Shown here piece by piece: positions 5,031 through 11,078 of a stretch of DNA of 11,078 nucleotides. Numbering within the stretch: the stretch's first letter is position 1; each line of letters opens with the position of its first letter. The notes under the pieces were generated by a model. It did not search any database and had not been told where the DNA came from. It saw only the letters and a list, made by a program, of their open reading frames with translations. Where the stretch lies: assembly GCA_030688135.1 (NCBI GenBank), contig JAUYIW010000007.1, positions 1 through 11,078 of the forward strand. Direction: 5' to 3'. The stretch comes from Candidatus Uhrbacteria bacterium (GTDB lineage Bacteria > Patescibacteriota > Patescibacteriia > UBA9934). The position numbers and the translations under genes were made by a program.

Positions 5031-7163
5031 TTGAAGTTTATGTTTCAATGGATCACTTTGTTAGAATTTTTTACTTTCCTAGCAGGAGCTATAATTGGTA
5101 TTTACGTGTTGTCGCGTGATTCAAAGAATCCCATTCACCAGGCTCTAGCCGTAGCCGCTCTTGCGATGGCTGGTTGGAACCTATCGATCTTTTTATTGTT
5201 AAACCATCTAGTGCCTCCGTTGTTTCCTGCATATCTATCTTTTTCTTTCGGTGCGCTCGTTATTGCTTCTTTTTCTTGGTTTGTTTTCCTTTTTCCACGC
5301 CCTATACGTTTTTACAAAAGGATTACAATTTTTTCTTGGATTTTAGGCTTAATTTTCATAATACTTCCTTTCATTCCTGCGTTCTTAGTGAACCCGGAGA
5401 TCGTTGAAGGACACATCGTTGCGGATTTCAATCCAACACTATTGGGTCTCTGGACGTTATACTACACTGGGTATTTTATTGTTATCCTTATTCTATTGCT
5501 TGTTCGTACATTAAAAACACAAGGAGTAGATAGAAGTAGGATGTGGCTAATGATTACAGGATTCCTTCTATACTTTATACCTTCAGTTATTACTAATTTA
5601 TTACTACCTGTACTTTTTAATGATTGGCGCTTTAATAATCTTGGCCCGGTTTTTACAATATTTCCAGTTATAATGCTCTCATATTCGGTTTTGAAATATC
5701 GCTTGATGAATATGCGCTGGATTTTTGGAAAGGGCGTTATTTATTCCTTACTCGTGGGAGTGACATTGTGGATTATTGTCGGTACTTTGTTTTTACTATC
5801 TAGCCTTGTAAAGACAGAGTTATCGATTTTTATAGCTGTAGCCGGGGTGGTTTTCTTATATAGACCCCTCTATCAATGGCTTAATAAGATATTGTCTAAA
5901 TTAATGCATGGCGGTAGGTATAATCCGGAAGAGGTTGCAAGAGGAATCTTTGACGATGCTCGGAGCACTGTAGAACTTAAAGAGTTAGTAGATTTAATTA
6001 CAGCAAGCTTATACGAATGTTTCTTGCCTTCTGAGTACTCCTTCATAGCATTTCGTCCAAGATCAACAGACATCTTGTATTCGAAGGATGTCGGGATGCA
6101 CATACAGTCGCGCTATTTAAAAGACATCATAGAAACCATCAAGACTAATAAGTACGGCATCGTGGAAGTGAATGAGCTCGACTGGCAGGTAAAATTTGGC
6201 AAAGATAATAAAATTAAACGACGTGCTGGCAAGCAACTTGTAGCGTTGAGGGACGCTGGAATAAATGTAGCAATTCCATTCACTATAGATTCGCGAGTCG
6301 TTGCACTTTTCATATTGGGCGAAAGGAAAGTTGATAAGGTTTTGTATAAAGATGATGTTCAATTTCTAGACATGATTCGTTCAGCTGTGGCACCTGCTAT
6401 TGAGAATGCCGCAAAGTATGCAGAAATTAAACATCTCTACGATGAACTAGCCAGTCTGGACAAAGTAAAATCAGAATTTATCGGCGTTGTGTCTCACAGG
6501 TTTAGAACACCGCTTTCCGCAATTAGGTGGAATCTAGAAGCCGTACTCGATACCTATGGAAAGAGCTTGAGTAAGGAAGCTAAAGAGGGCTTGCATGACG
6601 CTCATGATCGCTCACTATTTCTTATTAGCACACTGGATAGGTTGTTCGATAGTATTGCTATAGAGCGAGGAACCTTTAAGGTTAAGGGAGATACTTTTTC
6701 TGCTCGCACAGCTTTTGAGCCAGTATTACAAAAATTCCAGGAAAAATGCACGAGAAGAAACATAAAGTGTAGTTTTAAAATTTCACCAATCAAAATGTTT
6801 GGAGACGAACAAAGGCTTGTATCGGTTTGTGACAGCATCATTTCAAATGCACTGCAGTACACGCCAAAAGGCGAGGTTAAATTTGATGTAAGCAAAGAGG
6901 GGAACAACGTTCGCATAACAGTATCGGACACAGGCATTGGTATACCTAAAAATGATTTAGATAAAATTTGGGATAAATTCTACAGGGCTAAAAATGCAAT
7001 ATTGACCTATACCGATGGACAAGGGCTTGGTCTTTATTTAGCGAAGGTAATTGTAGATTCTCACAAGGGTCACATTTCAGTAGACACAGAGGTGGGCAAG
7101 GGCACTACATTTACAATTACATTACCGGGCAAGTCTAAGAAACATAGTGTAGCCAAAAAGTAA
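5031..7163 (+). CDS. Orphan multi-TM sensor histidine kinase
   Basis: 710 residues from TTG 5031, 12 nt after the SD; ATG at 5040 (three codons in) is the alternative. Residues ~8-285 hold eight or nine hydrophobic helices, resembling the HisKA_7TM type of input domain. Residues ~310-450 look like a GAF-type sensor module, followed by a short coiled linker (ENAAKYAEIKHLYDELASLD). The HisKA H-box SEFIGVVSHRFRTPLSAIRW carries the phospho-acceptor His489. The ATPase domain has the N-box Asn606 (SIISNALQYTP), G1 VSDTGIGIP with Asp633, F-box KIWDKFYRAKNA and G2 GQGLGLYLAK, so it should be active. The usual 'SHELRTP' is 'SHRFRTP'. The signal is likely membrane-embedded or lipophilic. No response regulator is adjacent. 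Base composition is AT-rich (about 30% GC in one sampled line), unlike the preceding gene. Confidence 0.92.
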   Translation: MKFMFQWITLLEFFTFLAGAIIGIYVLSRDSKNPIHQALAVAALAMAGWNLSIFLLLNHLVPPLFPAYLSFSFGALVIASFSWFVFLFPRPIRFYKRITIFSWILGLIFIILPFIPAFLVNPEIVEGHIVADFNPTLLGLWTLYYTGYFIVILILLLVRTLKTQGVDRSRMWLMITGFLLYFIPSVITNLLLPVLFNDWRFNNLGPVFTIFPVIMLSYSVLKYRLMNMRWIFGKGVIYSLLVGVTLWIIVGTLFLLSSLVKTELSIFIAVAGVVFLYRPLYQWLNKILSKLMHGGRYNPEEVARGIFDDARSTVELKELVDLITASLYECFLPSEYSFIAFRPRSTDILYSKDVGMHIQSRYLKDIIETIKTNKYGIVEVNELDWQVKFGKDNKIKRRAGKQLVALRDAGINVAIPFTIDSRVVALFILGERKVDKVLYKDDVQFLDMIRSAVAPAIENAAKYAEIKHLYDELASLDKVKSEFIGVVSHRFRTPLSAIRWNLEAVLDTYGKSLSKEAKEGLHDAHDRSLFLISTLDRLFDSIAIERGTFKVKGDTFSARTAFEPVLQKFQEKCTRRNIKCSFKISPIKMFGDEQRLVSVCDSIISNALQYTPKGEVKFDVSKEGNNVRITVSDTGIGIPKNDLDKIWDKFYRAKNAILTYTDGQGLGLYLAKVIVDSHKGHISVDTEVGKGTTFTITLPGKSKKHSVAKK

Positions 7164-7168
7164 GATTC

Positions 7169-7204
7169 AAAACACGCTCGTCTTGACACGAGCGTGTTTT
7201 TTTT
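7169..7204 (+). terminator. Strong Rho-independent terminator of the kinase
   Basis: AAAACACGCTCGT (7169-7181) pairs perfectly with ACGAGCGTGTTTT (7188-7200) around a 6-nt loop, with a continuous T8 tract to 7204. It isolates the kinase from the iron-sulfur genes. Confidence 0.92.
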
Positions 7205-7207
7205 ATA

Positions 7208-7216
7208 TGGTATAGC
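7208..7216 (+). promoter_or_regulatory. Possible extended -10 of the nifS operon
   Basis: TGGTATAGC resembles the other extended -10 boxes here but its last base differs. It sits only 3 nt before the ATG at 7220, which would put +1 inside the second codon. Either the overlapping TATATG (7204-7209) is the real -10, or translation starts at the in-frame ATG 7241 (MDHAAATP). Confidence 0.35.
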
Positions 7217-7219
7217 CTT

Positions 7220-8419
7220 ATGCAAGTTCGAAATGTATACATGGATCATGCAGCTGCAACCCCGATTGACCGCAAGGTAGTCGAGGTTATGTTGCCTTTT
7301 CTAAATGAAAGCTATGGTAATCCATCGAGTTTTCACTCAGTTGGGAAGGTGGCGTCTGACGCTATCCTGAACGCTCGCTCTAGCATTGCGCAAATTCTTG
7401 GAGCTCGTGCTGACGAAGTTATTTTTACGTCCGGCGGTACTGAGTCTGACAATTTAGCAATTCTAGGTTACGCTAGAAAGAATAAGGATTTTGGGAAACA
7501 TATAATTACTACCAAGGCTGAACATGAGGCAGTGCTTGAATCTTGTGCAGAACTTGAGCGCGAAGGTTTTGAGGTAACCTACTTAGATGTTGATGAGTAC
7601 GGTATGGTAACTGCCGATCAAGTAGAAGGTGCGCTTCGAGATGATACTATTTTGGCATCTGTGATTTATGCAAATAATGAAATTGGCACCGTGAATCCTA
7701 TTCGTGAAATTGGCGCTAAGATTCAGCGAGCGAGAAAGGGATCTGCCAAGAACTTTCCTGTGCTACATATCGACGCATGTCAGGCGGCCAGCGCGCTTGA
7801 GCTCAACATTCAAAAGTTAAATGTCGACATGCTCACGCTCAACGGTTCAAAAATTTATGGTCCAAAGGGGGCGGGCCTGCTTTACGTGCGGCGTGGCATA
7901 AAGTTACAGCCTTTGCAATTTGGGGGAGCGCAAGAGAAAAGAGTTCGTCCAGGAACAGAGAACGTTGCTGGCATTGTAGGGCTTGCCAGTGCGCTTCAGA
8001 TTGCAGATGATGGTCGCGTGCAGTACGTTCAGAAAACGACTGAGTTGCGAGACAAATTAATCAATGGTATTTTAAGTTCGATTTCAAAAACTCGACTTAA
8101 CGGACATAAAACTGAAAGACTTCCAAATAACGTGAATATCTCTTTCATGGATATCGAAGGCGAAGCGCTTTTGCTTTACTTAGATTCTAAAGGAGTTTAC
8201 GTATCGACTGGTTCTGCTTGCACAAGTCAATCGCTCGACCCAAGTCATGTGATTTTAGCGCTTGGCATGCCATATGAAGTTGCGCACGGCAGTATTAGAT
8301 TTTCGCTTGGCAGAGATACAACAGAAGAAGATGTCGATTATGTTCTTGAAACCTTGCCTCCGCTTGTAGAAAAATTGCGGAAAATTAGTCCGGTCAAAGT
8401 TGATGAGAAATATTATTAA
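7220..8419 (+). CDS. nifS: Cysteine desulfurase NifS/IscS
   Basis: 399 residues, the family's usual length. It removes sulfur from L-cysteine (giving alanine) and passes it as a persulfide to the Fe-S scaffold. Fold-type I aminotransferase features: N-terminal VYMDHAAATP; EVIFTSGGTESDN (phosphate-binding); EHEAVLE; HIDACQAAS with the PLP-ring Asp and Gln; Schiff-base Lys211 in NGSKIYGPKGAG, where the His next to Lys in most IscS enzymes is Ser; and the persulfide Cys334 in VSTGSACTSQSLDPSHV, the long mobile loop of group I enzymes. The start at 7220 has no SD; ATG at 7241 is possible from the promoter position. Its end overlaps the scaffold gene, indicating translational coupling. It is the first gene of a Fe-S/redox cluster with the scaffold, ferredoxin and reductase. 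NifS versus IscS naming cannot be settled, but activity is very likely. Confidence 0.95.
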   Translation: MQVRNVYMDHAAATPIDRKVVEVMLPFLNESYGNPSSFHSVGKVASDAILNARSSIAQILGARADEVIFTSGGTESDNLAILGYARKNKDFGKHIITTKAEHEAVLESCAELEREGFEVTYLDVDEYGMVTADQVEGALRDDTILASVIYANNEIGTVNPIREIGAKIQRARKGSAKNFPVLHIDACQAASALELNIQKLNVDMLTLNGSKIYGPKGAGLLYVRRGIKLQPLQFGGAQEKRVRPGTENVAGIVGLASALQIADDGRVQYVQKTTELRDKLINGILSSISKTRLNGHKTERLPNNVNISFMDIEGEALLLYLDSKGVYVSTGSACTSQSLDPSHVILALGMPYEVAHGSIRFSLGRDTTEEDVDYVLETLPPLVEKLRKISPVKVDEKYY

Positions 8420-9113
8420 TTATATGGGGAATCATTCATCAAAATCAAAACCTGGCACAGGAGGGGACGTCAGTAGTCATGATAAAACTCAGTCTTGGTT
8501 TTATAGTGACATTGTTAAGGATCATTTTTTTAATCCTCGTAATTTTTTGGATCGTGAGCCCGAGGAGGGAGAGTTTAATGCAGTCGGTAAGGTTGGCTCA
8601 CCTGCATGTGGCGATGAATTACGTGTTTGGCTTTTAGTTGACTCTTCTTCAGAGCAGATTAAATCATTCAGATGGAAAACGTTTGGCTGTGGCTCTGCTA
8701 TTGCAGCAACATCTATGATTTCAGAAATGGTACTAGAAAATGGAGGTATGACTTTGAGCGAGGCCCGCACTATTAAGCCACAAGATGTTATGGAGCGCCT
8801 TGGCGGATTGCCTGCACGAAAATTCCATTGTTCTGTACTATGCGATAAAGCATTGCGCGATGCGGTTAATGACTACTATCGCAGAACTGGACAGTTTGAT
8901 AGAATTGCAGTCGAGGCCACGCGAATTATCGATCCAGTGTCTCGTGTAACTGACCGCGACATTGAAGAAGCCGTACTAGAAGGCGCTCAAACACTTGAAT
9001 TAGTCCAACAAAAAACTAAAGTTGGAATTGGGAATCCAAGTGTGCTTCCGGCTGTAGAGGAGCTGATAAAATTCTATAGGGAAAAGTATTTCGGAGGCGG
9101 GCCGCAAGAGTAG
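8403..9113 (+). CDS. nifU: IscU/NifU-type Fe-S scaffold with a cysteine-free BFD-like C-terminal domain
   Basis: 236 residues from ATG 8403, overlapping nifS by 17 bases; TTG 8400 and ATG 8424 are alternatives and none has an SD. Residues ~1-35 are a low-complexity tail. Residues ~36-155 are the IscU domain, which assembles [2Fe-2S]/[4Fe-4S] clusters from NifS sulfur: YSDIVKDHFFNPRN, the first ligand Cys with Asp in SPACGDELR, the second in KTFGCGSAIA, and the third in KFHCSVLC. The HscA-binding LPPVK motif is LPARK, consistent with no HscAB chaperone system here. Residues ~180-228 align with the NifU/BFD [2Fe-2S] pattern (CxC..VTexeI..ai..g..tv..v...TkaG.gCxxC): SRVTDRDIEEAVLEGAQTLE then TKVGIGNPSVLPAVEELI. 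All four ligand cysteines are replaced (D, V, N, V), so it should not hold a cluster. There is no C-terminal NfuA-like CxxC domain. Confidence 0.9.
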   Translation: MRNIINYMGNHSSKSKPGTGGDVSSHDKTQSWFYSDIVKDHFFNPRNFLDREPEEGEFNAVGKVGSPACGDELRVWLLVDSSSEQIKSFRWKTFGCGSAIAATSMISEMVLENGGMTLSEARTIKPQDVMERLGGLPARKFHCSVLCDKALRDAVNDYYRRTGQFDRIAVEATRIIDPVSRVTDRDIEEAVLEGAQTLELVQQKTKVGIGNPSVLPAVEELIKFYREKYFGGGPQE

Positions 9114-9176
9114 GCATTCAGTAGCCAGTAGTTTGTTCGTAGGACTTTAGACCTTCTGACATTCTCCCCAACATAA

Positions 9177-9211
9177 CCTAAAACCTAATCCCTAAAACCT
9201 ATAACCTAATA
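9177..9211 (+). repeat. Five tandem CCTAAAA-type heptamers before the ferredoxin gene
   Basis: CCTAAAA, CCTAATC, CCTAAAA, CCTATAA, CCTAATA in exact 7-base register, ending 2 bases before the ATG at 9214. It lies in the 100-base gap after the scaffold gene. It shares 16 identical bases with the stretch before the thioredoxin-like gene. It gives a C+A-rich, G-free leader with no SD. No terminator is seen in this gap, so the cluster may be one transcript. Confidence 0.7.
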
Positions 9212-9213
9212 AT

Positions 9214-9480
9214 ATGAAACTCACAATCAAAGTAGACCCAGATCTATGCATTGGCGCAGCAAGTTGCGTTACAATCGCTCCAGACACATTTGAGCTTAAC
9301 AATGAAAATAAAGCAGAGGTGCTCGATCACGGGCAAGCACCAGATGGTCCTCAGTATGAGCGGACGGTCGAGGTTACGGAAGAGGAAAAAGAAATAATGA
9401 TTATGGCAGCGCAATCGTGCCCAACTCTTGCAATACTCATTTTTGACGAAAGCGGTCATCAGCTTTACCCTGAAGTCTAA
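9214..9480 (+). CDS. Monocluster ferredoxin with three cysteine ligands (Fer4_13-like, probably [3Fe-4S])
   Basis: An 88-residue, very acidic protein. VDPDLCIGAASCVTIAPDTFEL gives C12 and C18, and AAQSCPTLAI gives C69. In [4Fe-4S] monocluster ferredoxins the motif is CxxCxxC...CP; here the middle position (A15) is Ala, as in the three-cysteine ferredoxins ('CIGAGSC') that carry [3Fe-4S], or an oxygen-ligated fourth iron. It shuttles single electrons in the cytoplasm. The next gene, a flavin reductase, starts 2 bases after its stop, so the two form a natural electron-transfer pair. With the upstream nifS-nifU genes, a job in supplying electrons for Fe-S assembly is a reasonable inference, as Fdx does for IscS/IscU. 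It starts at ATG right after the heptamer repeats, without an SD. Confidence 0.88.
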   Translation: MKLTIKVDPDLCIGAASCVTIAPDTFELNNENKAEVLDHGQAPDGPQYERTVEVTEEEKEIMIMAAQSCPTLAILIFDESGHQLYPEV

Positions 9481-9482
9481 TT

Positions 9483-10658
9483 ATGACCAAGTATTTAATT
9501 ATCGGTGGGGGTATTGCCGGAACTACGGCGGCTGAACGAATAAGAAAGCTTGATCCCACAGGAGCCATTACAATTATTGATTTAGAACAGCACCGGCTTT
9601 ACTCGCGGGTGTTGCTTGCTAAGTATGTCGAGGGTCAAATTGAGCGCGAGAAAATCTTTTTAAAACGTGAGCAATGGTATTCGGAACAGAATATCGAACT
9701 AATGAGTGGCGTTGAGGTTGTGAGCATTGATGCTAAGAATCAATTTGTGTTAACAAGCGAGGGTCGCGAGCTACCGTATGAGAAGCTGTTGATTACAACT
9801 GGCGGAGAAGTAAAACTATTGCCAGAAGATTTAAGAGGCGTGTCTTATCTGCGCACGCTGGACGACGCTGACCATTTGATTAAGCTCATTGCCGAGTTAA
9901 GAACATTGCCAAGTGATCAGCAGGCGGCTGCAATTTTTGGCGGTGGTTTTATTTCACTTGAGTACATCAATATTTTTGCACATTATAATATCAACACTAC
10001 AATATTAATGCGTTCTCTGGGATTTTGGTCGCGTGTGATGTCTAAAAGCACGCAGGATATATTGTTGTCGCATGCTGTAGCGCGGGGCATGGCAGTTAAG
10101 TTTGAGGAGCGTGATCTTTCTTTAATTGGTAAAAATGAGATTGAAGGACTTGAACTAAAAGATGGCTCAATCCTTCCTACTAGATTACTAGGGGTTGGTA
10201 TAGGCCTTGAAATGAAGACTAAAATATTTCTCGATGCCGGGCTCGAGGTTCAAAATGGGCTTTTAGTAAATTCATATCTTGAAACAAACCTGCCAAATAT
10301 TTATGCAGCAGGAGATATTGTAGAATTTCATGATGTAATTGCTGGTAGGCGTTTGCGTGCAGGCAATTGGATGAGCGCCATTATGCAAGCGCGTGCGGTA
10401 GCAAGCACTATGACTGGGAAGCGAACAGAATTTAGGCTTGTATCTTCTTACTCGGCTTCTTTACTTGGTATGCAAATTGTTTTTGTGGGCGATACTAGCC
10501 GTGAGCATGCGGATGAAGTAATCCAGCATATTGAAGGAGATGATCATGCAACCGAGCTGTTTGTTCGAGGCGGTAAGTTGGTTGGAGGCATAATGGTTGG
10601 CGATACAAGGGAGCGCCAAGAGATCACAAAAGCGATTCAAGAGGGCGGAATGCTATAA
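9483..10658 (+). CDS. FAD-dependent pyridine-nucleotide oxidoreductase (ferredoxin/rubredoxin reductase-like)
   Basis: 391 residues. The N-terminal FAD dinucleotide motif is YLIIGGGIAGTTAAERIRK (4-22), followed by the flavin-near LYSRVLLAKY. The NAD(P)H-binding motif AIFGGGFISLEYI (~149-161) begins the central domain. The second FAD signature NLPNIYAAGDIVEF (~275-288) and WMSAIMQARAVA then follow, with a small C-terminal interface domain. There is no CxxC redox pair, so it is not thioredoxin reductase or a dihydrolipoamide-type enzyme; it fits single-flavin reductases of ferredoxin or rubredoxin. NADH versus NADPH is not clear: the acidic residue at the end of the second strand is not obvious. 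It starts 2 bases after the ferredoxin stop, with no SD, and is presumably translated by reinitiation. The most likely partner is that ferredoxin. Confidence 0.88.
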   Translation: MTKYLIIGGGIAGTTAAERIRKLDPTGAITIIDLEQHRLYSRVLLAKYVEGQIEREKIFLKREQWYSEQNIELMSGVEVVSIDAKNQFVLTSEGRELPYEKLLITTGGEVKLLPEDLRGVSYLRTLDDADHLIKLIAELRTLPSDQQAAAIFGGGFISLEYINIFAHYNINTTILMRSLGFWSRVMSKSTQDILLSHAVARGMAVKFEERDLSLIGKNEIEGLELKDGSILPTRLLGVGIGLEMKTKIFLDAGLEVQNGLLVNSYLETNLPNIYAAGDIVEFHDVIAGRRLRAGNWMSAIMQARAVASTMTGKRTEFRLVSSYSASLLGMQIVFVGDTSREHADEVIQHIEGDDHATELFVRGGKLVGGIMVGDTRERQEITKAIQEGGML

Positions 10659-10659
10659 T
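10651..10659 (+). promoter_or_regulatory. Extended -10 overlapping the reductase stop codon
   Basis: TGCTATAAT, a perfect -10 with TGn; the TAA inside it is the reductase stop codon. It could drive the isomerase gene with a leader of about 48 nt that contains the hairpin at 10688-10708. Confidence 0.5.
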
Positions 10660-10681
10660 GTACAATTGATCCAAGGAACTG

Positions 10682-10687
10682 TATAAT
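10682..10687 (+). promoter_or_regulatory. Second -10 box before the isomerase gene
   Basis: TATAAT preceded directly by TG but without the one-base gap of an extended -10. The predicted +1 near 10694 gives a 20-nt leader that excludes the 5' arm of the following hairpin. Confidence 0.45.
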
Positions 10688-10713
10688 GTCGTCATAAATC
10701 TTGGCGACTTTTT
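10688..10713 (+). terminator. Terminator-like hairpin with U-tract touching the isomerase start
   Basis: GTCGTC (10688-10693) and GGCGAC (10703-10708) form a 6-bp stem with one G·U, followed by T5 and then immediately ATG. It is weak. It may end the reductase transcript or attenuate transcripts from the upstream -10. Confidence 0.5.
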
Positions 10714-11078
10714 ATGATTCTAGATAGCGAAGCAACTTACAAAGCCTACGATAAAGAACAGATCGGTCTTGGTATTCGGCGTCTTCCAGAGCAAATTGGT
10801 ATTGCCTGGGACGGCACTCGAGCTCTTAGTTTGCCGGCAAATTATAACGGCTGTACGAATGTTGTGCTCGTTGGTATGGGGGGCTCTGCGCTTGGATCAC
10901 ATATTTTGGAAAGCGTATTTTTTAGTCGTATTAAAGTGCCATTTACAATTGTTCGTGGTTACAGCGTGCCTGCGTCGGTTACTAGTAAAACACTGGTAAT
11001 TCTTTCAAGCTTTTCCGGATCAACCGAAGAAGTATTATCTGCTGCGATCGAAGCAAAAAAAGTAAAGGCAAAAATTAT
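10714..11078 (+). CDS. Bifunctional phosphoglucose/phosphomannose isomerase-type SIS protein (5' part, cut by the window end)
   Basis: 121 codons are visible and the frame is open to the end. The protein begins MILDSEATYKAYDKEQIGLG, then NVVLVGMGGSALGSHI (~49-64), the first sugar-phosphate-binding loop of a SIS domain, and LVILSSFSGSTEEVLSA (~94-110), the serine/threonine-rich phosphate-binding loop ('SYSGNTEET' in the family). This order, with the short N-terminal helix rich in DK and 'P.Q...W', fits the archaeal/bacterial dual-specificity phosphoglucose/phosphomannose isomerases rather than classical Pgi. These interconvert glucose-6-P (or mannose-6-P) and fructose-6-P in glycolysis or wall-sugar supply. 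The C-terminal bact-PGI domain lies outside the window, so dual specificity is not confirmed. No SD; transcription probably starts at one of two -10 boxes just upstream. Confidence 0.88.
   Translation, partial: MILDSEATYKAYDKEQIGLGIRRLPEQIGIAWDGTRALSLPANYNGCTNVVLVGMGGSALGSHILESVFFSRIKVPFTIVRGYSVPASVTSKTLVILSSFSGSTEEVLSAAIEAKKVKAKI

Noticed and set aside
7208..7216. Confident leaderless start for nifS like that of the VIT gene
   Set aside because: Only 3 nt separate the box from the ATG, so the predicted +1 falls after it; kept as a weak promoter only.
9177..9211. CRISPR repeat or true telomere end
   Set aside because: Units are 7 bases with no spacers, and genes continue on both sides, so it is an internal short tandem repeat.

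Overview
The window looks like chromosomal DNA from a small-genome, moderately AT-rich bacterium, most likely a Candidate Phyla Radiation (Patescibacteria) member. This is an inference, at moderate confidence. It rests on: an orphan multi-TM histidine kinase with an H-box of the CPR style (SHRFRTPLSAIRW), a baeRF/host-attachment protein, a two-domain phosphoglucose/phosphomannose-type isomerase start, a NifS-NifU pair in place of a full isc or suf operon, and several genes with extended -10 promoters and no Shine-Dalgarno (SD). TGA, TAA and TAG all act as stops, so the standard bacterial code fits. No response regulator, transposase, phage gene or CRISPR array is visible.

Left end (1-1131): about 320 bases without a convincing gene are closed by a near-perfect terminal inverted repeat and carry nested helices, so they look like a structured RNA or a miniature inverted-repeat element. 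Next, on the minus strand, come a tRNA-Cys(GCA) with encoded CCA and its own terminator, and a 102-residue secreted protein of unknown function. That gene has a textbook -35/-10 promoter overlapped by a perfect palindrome.

Middle (1132-4934): a baeRF/host-attachment protein and a VIT/CCC1-family iron/manganese transporter diverge from a 74-bp region in which each start codon sits only about 2 nt past its predicted transcription start. After the transporter comes a DipZ-type thioredoxin-like protein. Next are two GC-richer genes with strong SDs: a class I SAM-dependent methyltransferase and a LuxI/FeeM-like acyltransferase that keeps nearly all invariant residues of acyl-homoserine-lactone synthases. 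Terminators separate these units.

Right half (4980-11078): an AT-rich sensor kinase whose SD lies in a small hairpin, then an iron-sulfur/redox cluster of cysteine desulfurase, IscU/NifU-like scaffold, three-cysteine ferredoxin and FAD-dependent reductase. The scaffold carries a C-terminal BFD-like domain that has lost all four Fe-S cysteines. The window ends inside the isomerase gene.

The most interesting points are the LuxI-like synthase beside a methyltransferase and an orphan sensor kinase, the cysteine-free BFD domain, the structured element at the left edge, and heptamer CCTAAAA-type repeats placed directly before two SD-less genes.
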